Positions 18,612 to 26,697 of a stretch of DNA of 64,000 bases are shown here, piece by piece. The DNA comes from CAZUGO01 sp964619935 (GTDB lineage: Bacteria > Planctomycetota > Phycisphaerae > UBA1845 > CAIVHJ01): NCBI GenBank assembly GCA_964619935.1, contig CAZUGO010000094.1, forward strand, positions 1 through 64,000, read 5' to 3'. The translations under genes and the position numbers were made by a program. Every line of letters starts with the position of its first letter. Position 1 is the first letter of the stretch. The notes below the pieces were generated by a model. That model was given only the letters and a program-made list of their open reading frames with translations, was not told the DNA's origin and searched no databases.

Positions 18612-19754
18612 TCAGCAGCAATCCGCTTTTCGAACCGTGAAGCGTTCCAGCAACAGCCCGTTGGGCTCCACGCCCAAGCCGGCCTCGGACCGCAGTGGGG
18701 CTGCGATCCCGAGCGCGCCACCCGGGCAGCCGCGAAATGGCACCGCCCGCAGCAACAGGTGCGGGAACCCGTACTCGACGTGCACGAAACGGGCCAGACC
18801 GCTGCACGCCCGACCGGCGGCGGTCAGCACCGGTGACTCGCCGACCAGCACGCCGTGATGCACCGCCACGCCGGCGGAGCGAGCCAGGTCCAGCAATTCC
18901 AGAAAGCCGCTGAAGCCGCCCACTTTTCCCAGACGGAGATTCCACAGGTTTGCTGCCCGGGCCGCGATGAGCGCCGCGGCATCGCCACGCGTACACAACG
19001 ACTCGTCGGCCATGACATCCACGCCGCCGTCGCGCTGGATCCGGGCCAGACCATCCAGGTCATCGGCCGCGGTGGGTTGCTCTACCGAAGACACCCCGTA
19101 GCGCTGCAACATCGACACGCGGGACAGCGCCTGGTCCACCGACCACGCCGCGTTGGCATCCACCCGCAGATCGCGCCGTCCACCCAGCACCCGGCGGACT
19201 CCGGCCAGGCGCTGCTCGTCGTCCCCCATCCCAACCTTGATCTTGTGATCCCGAAAACCGCAATGCCGGCCCAGCCGGGCCATCCAGCGCACCGCCGACG
19301 GACCGCCGCCGCCAATCGGCCAGGTCAGCCGCTGAACCTGGGGGATCTGCCCGAACAGCCGGCTGCCCGGCGTATGGGTCACTCGACCCCACAGATCGAC
19401 GATCGCAACGTCGAGCCCGCCGTAGGCCGCCGTCCGGCGAAGTCGATCCGCTTCGAGATAGACCTCGCGCAGGACGTCCAACGGGGGACGGTTCAGCGGG
19501 AACCGGCGCTCGCGGACTGCCGGCCACCAGGTCTGCTGCAGATCGTCCCAGGCCGAGGCCACGGTCTCGCCAGTAAGGTACGAACGCGGCACCACCTCAC
19601 CGTAGCCCAGATGTCCGGTGGACGAGTGCACCGCCAGAATCAAGTTGTGGGCTTCACGGCGTTCGGCCAACGCGTGCTTGAAGCGAAAGCGGAAGGGCAT
19701 CCGCACCTCGCGGACCTCCAAACGGGTCAGGCGAAACGACTTGGGCAACTCCAT
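18612..19754 (-). CDS. Enolase-superfamily enzyme (muconate lactonizing/dipeptide epimerase subgroup)
   Basis: 380 residues from ATG at 19754. The capping domain is N-terminal and the TIM barrel follows. The K-x-K acid/base pair is KIK at 171-173. The three metal ligands are Asp199 (RVDAN), Glu225 (SVEQP) and Asp250 (MADES). The barrel strand that normally supplies a second catalytic lysine (N-I-K-L-x-K-x-G-G) reads NLRLGKVGG here, with Arg274 at the lysine position. That may alter the chemistry or place this protein in a less-studied branch. Members racemise, cycloisomerise or dehydrate carboxylate substrates; candidates include dipeptide epimerase and o-succinylbenzoate synthase. No neighbour points to a pathway. 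Confidence 0.8.
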   Translation of the reverse strand: MELPKSFRLTRLEVREVRMPFRFRFKHALAERREAHNLILAVHSSTGHLGYGEVVPRSYLTGETVASAWDDLQQTWWPAVRERRFPLNRPPLDVLREVYLEADRLRRTAAYGGLDVAIVDLWGRVTHTPGSRLFGQIPQVQRLTWPIGGGGPSAVRWMARLGRHCGFRDHKIKVGMGDDEQRLAGVRRVLGGRRDLRVDANAAWSVDQALSRVSMLQRYGVSSVEQPTAADDLDGLARIQRDGGVDVMADESLCTRGDAAALIAARAANLWNLRLGKVGGFSGFLELLDLARSAGVAVHHGVLVGESPVLTAAGRACSGLARFVHVEYGFPHLLLRAVPFRGCPGGALGIAAPLRSEAGLGVEPNGLLLERFTVRKADCC

Positions 19755-20137
19755 GGCCGTGCACCCCCGCTGTGCCCTGCCTGCGTCCGGTGCGCACCCG
19801 CCCGCCGAACGGTGAGGAATCCTTGGCTCCCCTGAGGCCGGGCATCCCTTGCACCCCCCTCCGGAATCCGGATCCGTCATTCCCATGAATCATTGACGAT
19901 GTCCGAACACCGCGGCACCGCGCCGGGCTCGAACGGCAGCGGCGGCCGGGCGGCCTTCGGCAGAAGCCACTCATCGTGCGTGACCCCGGTCGCCCGCTCG
20001 CGCCATCTTACTTCGCCGAACCGAAGCCAGTCAAAACGGGCAGGGTTGAGAACCCACCTGCCCAGACCTATGATGTTCCGAACTCCGGTGTGCTCGTGCC
20101 GGGAACGACCCAACCATTCATCCGTTCGAGGAGGCTG
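19755..20137. other. Intergenic region between divergent genes
   Basis: About 380 bases containing the upstream regions of the minus-strand enolase-like gene and the plus-strand lipoprotein gene. No gene or clear promoter is recognised. Open frames across it lack start signals and known motifs. Confidence 0.4.
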
Positions 20138-20794
20138 ATGATGTCCAATCGATTGACGTTGATGTGCGCGGGCTTGGTGGGGCTGATGGGAATGACCACG
20201 GGGGGATGCGGTCCCACGGTCCTCAGTGCTGCCTTCCAAGAAAGCAGCGATCCGAACATCTTCGGCACACTGATCGACGACCGCGGAACTTTCGAATTCA
20301 ACCTCAATCCCAAGACCGGCAATCTGGAGCGGGTCGACGCCGACGACGGCACCATTTTCTTCCCGACCGACGGCCAGGAATTCTCGGTGGCGCGACCCGA
20401 CGGCAGCAGCGTGACCACGACGCCGGATGGCGATAACGAAGTCATCATCGCCGTGCGCGGAGACCCGCTGGTGGGCAGCACCGACCTGCGCGTCGACCGC
20501 GAATCGTTGGGCGGAATCTCCGATCTGATTCCCAACGCCCGGGTCAGCCGCCAACTGGCCACCTGCGAAGAAAATCAAAACCTCCTGGATACCGCCTGCA
20601 GCGTGGTCACCCAACTCGACCTGTCGGCCATTTCACAGCTGATTCAGGCCGATCTCGAGCGCCGCGGCGGACCGAGCCTGCCGGCGGCCTCGATCGAACT
20701 GCTGCTGACCCGCTACCTCAGTGTGGTGGTGGACTGCTGCCTGGCGTGGCAGGAGTACCGCGACGGCGGCGGTGATGCCTGCCCTGCCGGCTGA
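20138..20794 (+). CDS. Hypothetical lipoprotein
   Basis: 218 residues (217 from the second of two adjacent ATGs at 20138 and 20141). GAGGAGG lies just upstream, and the second ATG has the better spacing. The signal sequence ends in a lipobox-like TTGGC. The body begins with a beta-rich domain (DDRGTFEFNLNPKTGNLERVDADDGT). A C-terminal helical part carries several Cys (ATCEENQNLLDTACSVV and VVVDCCLAWQ). I do not recognise a family. It is followed after 20 bases by the zinc-ribbon membrane protein on the same strand, so the two may be co-transcribed. Confidence 0.75.
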   Translation: MMSNRLTLMCAGLVGLMGMTTGGCGPTVLSAAFQESSDPNIFGTLIDDRGTFEFNLNPKTGNLERVDADDGTIFFPTDGQEFSVARPDGSSVTTTPDGDNEVIIAVRGDPLVGSTDLRVDRESLGGISDLIPNARVSRQLATCEENQNLLDTACSVVTQLDLSAISQLIQADLERRGGPSLPAASIELLLTRYLSVVVDCCLAWQEYRDGGGDACPAG

Positions 20795-20814
20795 CCGGTG
20801 CCCTCAGCGCGCTC

Positions 20815-21417
20815 ATGACCCGGCTGGTCGCCCGTTTGATCTTGTCCATGCTGCTGTTGCCGATCAGCGTTGCGCTGTTCGCCATCCTGCTGGTTGTGAG
20901 CACCCCGACCGGACCGCCGCCAATCACGGTTGTGTTGGGTGTGTGGGGCGTGGTCTATGGACTCATTGCGGCGTACTGGATCCTGGTGTGGCGCGGCGTG
21001 GTGCGCTGGACCGCCCAACGAACCCGCAACACCATCCTGAGCGGCGTGGCGGCCGTGGCAGGCAGTGCGACTGTGGCGGGATTCCTGATCCGGTTCGGCG
21101 CCGCGCCCGCCGCCCCGGCGATCCTGCTCGGCGGTGGCTGCGGGCCCATGGTCTGGGTGTTCGCCACGGTGCTGATCTGGCGCGAAACTCCCGGGGAACG
21201 CGTGGCGCGGCTGCGCGGCGGGAGCCTAGGGCCCACGGTCTGCTGCCTGATCTGCGGCTATAACCTGACCGGCTTACGCGCGGCGTGCTGCCCGGAGTGC
21301 GGGGCTCAGTACACGCTGGACGAGTTGTTCCGCGGCAACGACGGCCACGATGAGCGCGTGCTCCAGGAGCCGGCTGCCTCCGGATCCGAACGCGACCGAC
21401 CGCCGCCCGGCAGCTGA
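20815..21417 (+). CDS. Membrane protein with C-terminal zinc ribbon, planctomycete type
   Basis: 200 residues. Three or four transmembrane segments lie in the first 125 residues. Then comes a zinc ribbon with CLICGYNLTGL and CPECGAQYTLDELF. The CxxCGYxLxGL...CPECG pattern is very common in planctomycete proteins of unknown role. The last 112 bases overlap, tail to tail, the 3' end of the minus-strand aminopropyltransferase-like gene. The zinc-ribbon cysteines sit just before and at the start of this overlap, which argues that the plus-strand gene is real. Confidence 0.75.
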   Translation: MTRLVARLILSMLLLPISVALFAILLVVSTPTGPPPITVVLGVWGVVYGLIAAYWILVWRGVVRWTAQRTRNTILSGVAAVAGSATVAGFLIRFGAAPAAPAILLGGGCGPMVWVFATVLIWRETPGERVARLRGGSLGPTVCCLICGYNLTGLRAACCPECGAQYTLDELFRGNDGHDERVLQEPAASGSERDRPPPGS

Positions 21418-23816
21418 CCGAGCAGACCGCCGGCGATCCCATAAAGCAGCACCGCGAGCATCCCGACCGCCCCGAAGCCCCAGGTCATGCCCAGACCGGT
21501 GGCCAGCGGCGCCGCCAGCACCGAGGCGAACCCGTTGACCGCCCACGCCCAGGGAATCAATGCGGCCGCGCCGCGCTCCAGCCGCCGTAAGGCCAGCGGC
21601 ATGATCATGCCCATCAGGAATGAAACCGGCGCGACCGCGGCCAGTGCCGCCGCGGTTCGGAACCACAGCGGCCCTCCACCGACCCACCGACCGACCGCAG
21701 GCAGCACGGCCGGTTGCAACACACCGAGCAGCAGCAGCAGCAGCACCACGCCCGCGACCCCACCCAGGTGCCGGGCCACGCGGCGAACCGCCAGGCCGCC
21801 CAAACCCGAGAACAACAGGAACCCGCTCAAGGTCGCTGCCGCGGCGCTCACCGGATCGCCGATCCAGGCGGTGAGGCGCGACAAGAACGTCAGTTCCAGA
21901 AACAGGTACGCCAGCCCCACCGCCGCGCAGAACGCCGAGACCCACCCGCGGCCCGGCAGCCGCCGCACGGTGCGGTTGACGGCCAACGGCACCAGGGTCA
22001 GCAGCAGCGCCGCACATCCAATGATGCCGCCGGCTGCGAGCACGAACAAGAAGGCCAACTCGCTGCGGGTCAACCACAGGTCTCCGAACACCTCCCGGAA
22101 GCGCGGGATGGCGCTGAACTTGAAGAAGTCGTGAAAGAACGGCTGATCATCGGTGGCCGGCCGCACGTACAGCAGCCAGTCATCAAAGAACGATTCGGCC
22201 GCCGGACCGCTCAATCGGATGAAGGCCTCGTGGTACCAGTCGCCGATCCCGCCGGGCGGAGTCGCGAAGACGTCGGGGTGGTTCAGCTCCTCGGGTCGGA
22301 TTCCCGGGAACCACACCGGCGTCAGGTGCCGGTCTTGAATCAGTGCCCGCAGCGCCCGGATGTCCGCCGCCGTCCACGGCGTCGGCCGGGCCAGCGTGCA
22401 CACCGCCAGGAAGTCGCGCACGATTACGACATGGTCGGACGGCCGCTGTACGCCGCAGCGCCGCAGGGCATCCAACAGGGTGGCGAACACCTTGATGTTG
22501 TCACGCGGCGGCTCCTGGATGCCACGCGTGATCGCGACAACGCCGGTCTCGGACGCGCGTCGCAGACAGGCAGTCAACCCCTCGGCGGTCATCAGGTGAT
22601 CCTGGCCCAAACCGGCAACACCGCCGCTGCCCGCCGCCGATGATTCGAGCGCCGCCAGTTGGATGAGGTCGTACCGCGTGCGGCCGTGATCCACAAAATG
22701 ACGCGGTTCGCCAACGGTCACCCGGACGCCAGGCTGCTCGAACACCGCACCGCCGCGGTCGCGCAAGGGTCCGCGAAGCAGGTCGATCCAATGGCGATTG
22801 GGCTGCACCACGTCGATGAGTTCCGCCTGAGCGCGAACCGCCAACCAGATGTTGCCGCCGCCGGTCTCGCCCAGCAGCAGCACCCGTGGACGCTCGGGAA
22901 TCAGCCGGTAGGGCACCGCCATCAGGGTGTGCTGCATGACCTCCGCTTGCGAGGGGTGGGTCGCATGGATCAGCGAACCCGCAAGATGACCATCGCAGAG
23001 CAGGACGGTCAACGTCGGCGGGAAGGCCCCTGGAGACAGAAACGGCATGTCGTGAAACAACGGCCCGTCGTAGGCGGCGATCTGACCCCGAGGCCCATGG
23101 CGCGAAGCCACGAGGTCAGCCTGGCCCTGGCCGACCAGTCGGGCCACCGCAGCGCCATACTTGTAGGGATCCAGGCGGATGTGCTGCGGCAGCACGCTGA
23201 GGCAGCCCAGCCCGACGGCCAGCATGCCGAAGATCGCCGCCGCCCGCCGCGCCGCCGATCTTCCGGGCAGCAGCAACGCCGCGGCCAGCGTCAGACCGCC
23301 GCTCACCAGCGGCAGTCGCTCGCTCGGCAGCAGCAGCATGGCCACCACGGCAACCGCCGATCCCACGGCACTGCCCAGCATGTTGGCCGCGTACACCCGA
23401 TCGACTTGCCCGCCCGCCAGCATCAAGGCCAACCCGATGGCCGCAGCCCCGGTGAAAAACGGACACCCCAGCACCGTCCAATACACCACCCAGTTGAACG
23501 CTTGGGCGGCCAGGTTCTGCGGCGCGATCCGGGCTTCCACCGGGATCCACTGCGCGGCGGCCACACACACCGGCATGAGCCAGGCGGTTGCCAGGACCAG
23601 CACCCACAACCCGCGAGCGCCCCAGTCCAGCAGCCGCCTGCGAAAGACGACCAGGGCGCTGCCGCTGGCTCCAAATCCCAGCAGCGCCACCGCGATGACC
23701 ACAAATGCGAAATGATGCCAGCCGGCAATCAGCAGGATGCGCATCAGGGAGACTTCGAAGGCGAGCAGACCCGCGGACACCGCCGCGGTGACCGCGGCCA
23801 GGGTTCGCACGGTCAC
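21306..23816 (-). CDS. Membrane-embedded aminopropyltransferase-like (spermidine synthase-like) protein
   Basis: 836 residues from GTG at 23816. An N-terminal block of about six transmembrane segments (1-210) is followed by a Rossmann-like soluble domain with the SAM-binding loop LLLGETGGGN near 313-322, then by a conserved TDDQPFFHDFF and a second block of about eight transmembrane segments. This matches large fused membrane proteins annotated as spermidine synthase-like. In such proteins the aminopropyltransferase active-site residues are often incomplete, and I do not see a full putrescine-binding set, so polyamine synthesis is not assured. The start overlaps the stop of the upstream pcm-like gene as GTGA, indicating translational coupling. 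Confidence 0.8.
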   Translation of the reverse strand: MTVRTLAAVTAAVSAGLLAFEVSLMRILLIAGWHHFAFVVIAVALLGFGASGSALVVFRRRLLDWGARGLWVLVLATAWLMPVCVAAAQWIPVEARIAPQNLAAQAFNWVVYWTVLGCPFFTGAAAIGLALMLAGGQVDRVYAANMLGSAVGSAVAVVAMLLLPSERLPLVSGGLTLAAALLLPGRSAARRAAAIFGMLAVGLGCLSVLPQHIRLDPYKYGAAVARLVGQGQADLVASRHGPRGQIAAYDGPLFHDMPFLSPGAFPPTLTVLLCDGHLAGSLIHATHPSQAEVMQHTLMAVPYRLIPERPRVLLLGETGGGNIWLAVRAQAELIDVVQPNRHWIDLLRGPLRDRGGAVFEQPGVRVTVGEPRHFVDHGRTRYDLIQLAALESSAAGSGGVAGLGQDHLMTAEGLTACLRRASETGVVAITRGIQEPPRDNIKVFATLLDALRRCGVQRPSDHVVIVRDFLAVCTLARPTPWTAADIRALRALIQDRHLTPVWFPGIRPEELNHPDVFATPPGGIGDWYHEAFIRLSGPAAESFFDDWLLYVRPATDDQPFFHDFFKFSAIPRFREVFGDLWLTRSELAFLFVLAAGGIIGCAALLLTLVPLAVNRTVRRLPGRGWVSAFCAAVGLAYLFLELTFLSRLTAWIGDPVSAAAATLSGFLLFSGLGGLAVRRVARHLGGVAGVVLLLLLLGVLQPAVLPAVGRWVGGGPLWFRTAAALAAVAPVSFLMGMIMPLALRRLERGAAALIPWAWAVNGFASVLAAPLATGLGMTWGFGAVGMLAVLLYGIAGGLLGQLPGGGRSRSDPEAAGSWSTRSSWPSLPRNNSSSVY

Positions 23817-24625
23817 GGGCGGCCTGCTGGCGGCTTGGCCTCCTGTTGAGCCTCGCGGGTCAGCGGGACAAAGCGCACCGATGTGATCGTCTTGGAATTC
23901 CAGGCGCCGTCCTGGCCTTTGGAAATCAGCACCAGGCGCTGGACTTCATAGGGCCCGCCGATGGGCACGACAATGCGTCCGCCCGGCTTGAGCTGGTCCC
24001 ACAGCGCCGGCGGAAGATGGCCGGCCGCACAGGTCACGATGATGGCATCGAACGGACCCGCTTCAGGCCAGCCGAAGTAACCGTCGGCCGTGCGGCTGTT
24101 GACCTGGGTGTAGCCCTGGGTGCGCAGGGCATCGGCCGCGCGTTCCGCCAGAGGCTCGATGATCTCGAGGGTGTAGACCTGCGGCGTCAAGTGAGCCAGC
24201 ACCGCAGCTTGATACCCCGAACCGGTGCCGATCTCCAGGACCCGCGCTTGGGGGGTCAACTCCAGAAGGTCCGTCATCAACGCCACAATGTATGGCTGCG
24301 AAATGGTCTGCCCGTGCCCGATTGCCAAAGGAGCATCCTCATAGGCCAATCGGCTGCCTTCAGCGGGCACGAACACGTGGCGCGGCACGGCCCTCAAGGC
24401 CTCGAGCACCGCCGGATGGGTGATGGGCCGGCGCCCGTCCGATGGTTGTGCAATCTGGTTCTTGACCATTGCGTCGCGCTCGCCCCGGCGGGCGGTTGCA
24501 TCTTTGGCGATCGGCGGCGCCCAGGATTCCTGCTGGCCGGATGCCGGCCCGGCGCCAGCCAACGCCGCCAGCAGCACCCAGATTCCAACCCCGCCGCCAC
24601 CTCCGAATCGTTGTTGTCTGCGCAT
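23813..24625 (-). CDS. pcm: Exported protein-L-isoaspartate O-methyltransferase
   Basis: 270 residues from ATG at 24625. GGAGG lies ten bases before it; an in-frame TTG nine bases earlier is too close to that site. A Gly-rich signal peptide (about residues 5-30) precedes a canonical isoaspartyl methyltransferase: AIGHGQTISQPYIVALM, then motif I VLEIGTGSGYQAAVL and LKPGGRIVVPIGG. The enzyme methylates isoaspartyl residues of damaged proteins, and an exported version would protect periplasmic proteins. Its 4-base overlap with the membrane aminopropyltransferase-like gene suggests a shared job in SAM-dependent envelope modification (inference). Confidence 0.9.
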   Translation of the reverse strand: MRRQQRFGGGGGVGIWVLLAALAGAGPASGQQESWAPPIAKDATARRGERDAMVKNQIAQPSDGRRPITHPAVLEALRAVPRHVFVPAEGSRLAYEDAPLAIGHGQTISQPYIVALMTDLLELTPQARVLEIGTGSGYQAAVLAHLTPQVYTLEIIEPLAERAADALRTQGYTQVNSRTADGYFGWPEAGPFDAIIVTCAAGHLPPALWDQLKPGGRIVVPIGGPYEVQRLVLISKGQDGAWNSKTITSVRFVPLTREAQQEAKPPAGRP

Positions 24626-24689
24626 GGTGCTCAATCCTCCGATGCGTGGTTCACCCCGGTGTCTCTGGGCGCCTCTCCCTGCATATCAG

Positions 24690-24695
24690 TATACC
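24690..24695 (-). promoter_or_regulatory. Possible -10 element upstream of the pcm operon
   Basis: On the minus strand this reads TATACT, about 65 bases before the ATG at 24625, in an A/T-rich pocket. No good -35 is visible, so it is a weak call. Confidence 0.3.
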
Positions 24696-24728
24696 TTCTG
24701 ATTCCGATTCGTGGTCGGCCGGCGGACG

Positions 24729-24962
24729 TCACTGGCCGGGAGCCAGGGCCCTGAGCGGAACCTCCTGGAGCAACACGGGTTGGCCGTTGAGGCCACACAC
24801 CTGCAGGCGGATCAGCGGGTCGGCCCGTTGCCAGTCGATCTGGATCAGGCCGAAATTCTCCAGGCGGTACTCACTGCCCAGGCGGTGGCGATTCAGCTCG
24901 TTGTACCAGATGTTCTGCGGATTCAGGCCGCTGGAAGTCACTTCGTAAACACCGCCTGCGCC
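24729..24962 (-). pseudogene. C-terminal remnant of a PhoD-like alkaline phosphatase
   Basis: The minus-strand frame between a TGA at 24963-24965 and the stop at 24729 encodes 77 residues. They match the end of PhoD-family phosphatases: GVYEVTSSGLN, then NRHRLG, then LENFGLIQIDW, then a final strand with LQEVPLRAL. The metal-binding core of PhoD (normally 400 or more residues) is absent and the in-frame TGA closes the sequence upstream. It is best read as a deletion remnant lying between the pcm operon and the lactate-racemase-like gene. Confidence 0.7.
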
Positions 24963-25066
24963 TCAACGGCGCAGGGTGTCCTCGGCCACCGCCGCAAGGC
25001 CTCTCCCCAAGAGCACCAGCACACCGGCATGAAGGCCGCGCCGGCGACCGCTCTCCTGGCCCGGGT

Positions 25067-26608
25067 TCAGGTGGCGTAGAAGAACGGCGGGATGGTCAGT
25101 GCGACGACTTTTCGGCCGCCGGCGACTTCGGCGGCCTGGTCCAGCGCCCGACTCAGCGAGGGTGCCCAGGACACGCCCAGCCGTTTGGCGGAGGCGTCGT
25201 TCTGCGGCCCAACCAGGATGACCCGGCTGAGGTATCGCAAAGCATAGGTCGCCCAGTACCACACGGTGAACGGATGAAACCCGTGGTGGGCGTAGCGCGT
25301 TCGATAACACTCGATCAGGTGCGGATCGCGGGCAAACGATTCTTGGAAGCGCTCCTGCATGGCGAACGGCTCCGCGGTGACCGGCAGTACTTCTTCGTAG
25401 AACTTCTGATAGGCGACGTGATACTGCGGATGAAAGATCTCGAAGACCGGGTTGAGAATGATGACCACGCCGCCGCGCTTGACCACCGGACGGTGATAGA
25501 ACCAGTTGAAGATATACCCCAGCACATCGCTGACCACCAGCACCGGGTTGATCCGGGCCCCCACCGAGTACGGGCTGAGGTCGGGCAGCCCGAACACCAT
25601 GATGTCGGACTGCTCGTCGTGGGCAACGCCCAACTGATCCTTCATCACCGCCAGGGTGCGGGCGTGCACGGCATCGATGGCCCCGGCGTTGATTTGCACC
25701 GGATCGTAGGCGCCGCGCACAATGCTCAGGACCATCCGCCGCACCGGCTCGGGCAGCAGCTTCATGGCCGCCGGGGTGGCCGCCCGAATCATCTGTTCCA
25801 GGAGGTTGCAGTCCCGCGGCGCCTTTCCCAGGTAGCGCACGTAAAACGGATAGGTGGCGTTGTTCATGGCCGCCTCCATGACCATGATGCGGGCCTGCTG
25901 CTGGATCACCCGGCTCTGCCGCTCGATGCAGGCGTGCATGTTGGAGTGTTCGGGCTGCATGACGTGCGGCGTCTCGGCGGTCATCGAGGGCGCGTGATGG
26001 CAGGCGATGGAATCATAAGTACCCAGCCCGACGGCGACCGACTTGTGGCCGCCGTTCAGCGGAATCTGCACGCTGTCCACGTAGATGACCAGGTCGCAGT
26101 CAATCACGCCGCGGCAGACCTGCACGATTTCATCACGATCGGTCCGGCCCAGATCGGCAATGTCGGCCCCCTCCTCGGCATCGAAATTGTCGAGCTGCCG
26201 CGGATGGAACTCGCGCATCAGCCGCGGTCCGACCATCCGGGCCAGCTCGTGCGGCTTCATCTTGCGATGCAGGGCCACCGCACACACCAGCCGAATGCGC
26301 TCGCGGCGCACGCCATAGGCCAGCAGCAAGTCAATCAAGGTCTCCAGGGCCTGCTGGCGGATGTCGGGCCGGGTGGTCTCGGGGAACGGCTGGCAGTTGT
26401 CGTCGAAGGCGATCAGGATGCGGCTGTTGGCATTGACCTGATCCGCAAGCGGGACCGCGTCGAGCGGCTCGCAGAACGCCCGGCGGACGGCCGCCGGGAC
26501 GTCCGGCCGGCGAATGCCCCGAATCGCCGGCGGGGCAAACAACACCGCTGCGTCGTCCGGGAGCACGGCGCGCACGATGTTGTTTCCGGAATAGGTCAGA
26601 TAGTTCAT
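25067..26608 (-). CDS. Lactate racemase-like (LarA/DUF2088) protein
   Basis: 513 residues from ATG at 26608 (MNYLTYSGNN). Features of the LarA family are ILIAFDDNCQPFPETTRP (N-terminal domain), VCAVALHRKMKPHELARMVG (equivalent to the LarA GTHR region) and GGHKSVAVGLGTYDSI with a following HHAPS. LarA uses a pincer nickel cofactor bound through a Lys and several His. Many homologues act on other 2-hydroxy acids or have unknown substrates, and no larB, larC or larE is present here. The sequence is longer than typical LarA (about 420), with an added C-terminal region (FHPFTVWYWATYALRYLSR). Confidence 0.78.
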   Translation of the reverse strand: MNYLTYSGNNIVRAVLPDDAAVLFAPPAIRGIRRPDVPAAVRRAFCEPLDAVPLADQVNANSRILIAFDDNCQPFPETTRPDIRQQALETLIDLLLAYGVRRERIRLVCAVALHRKMKPHELARMVGPRLMREFHPRQLDNFDAEEGADIADLGRTDRDEIVQVCRGVIDCDLVIYVDSVQIPLNGGHKSVAVGLGTYDSIACHHAPSMTAETPHVMQPEHSNMHACIERQSRVIQQQARIMVMEAAMNNATYPFYVRYLGKAPRDCNLLEQMIRAATPAAMKLLPEPVRRMVLSIVRGAYDPVQINAGAIDAVHARTLAVMKDQLGVAHDEQSDIMVFGLPDLSPYSVGARINPVLVVSDVLGYIFNWFYHRPVVKRGGVVIILNPVFEIFHPQYHVAYQKFYEEVLPVTAEPFAMQERFQESFARDPHLIECYRTRYAHHGFHPFTVWYWATYALRYLSRVILVGPQNDASAKRLGVSWAPSLSRALDQAAEVAGGRKVVALTIPPFFYAT

Positions 26609-26697
26609 GCTCGCTGGGCGTGGATCATACCGAGGGCCCCCAGGAGACGCAATCCAGGGGTTCCGCCGCACCGCCGCACACGGCTACCACGGCGACA

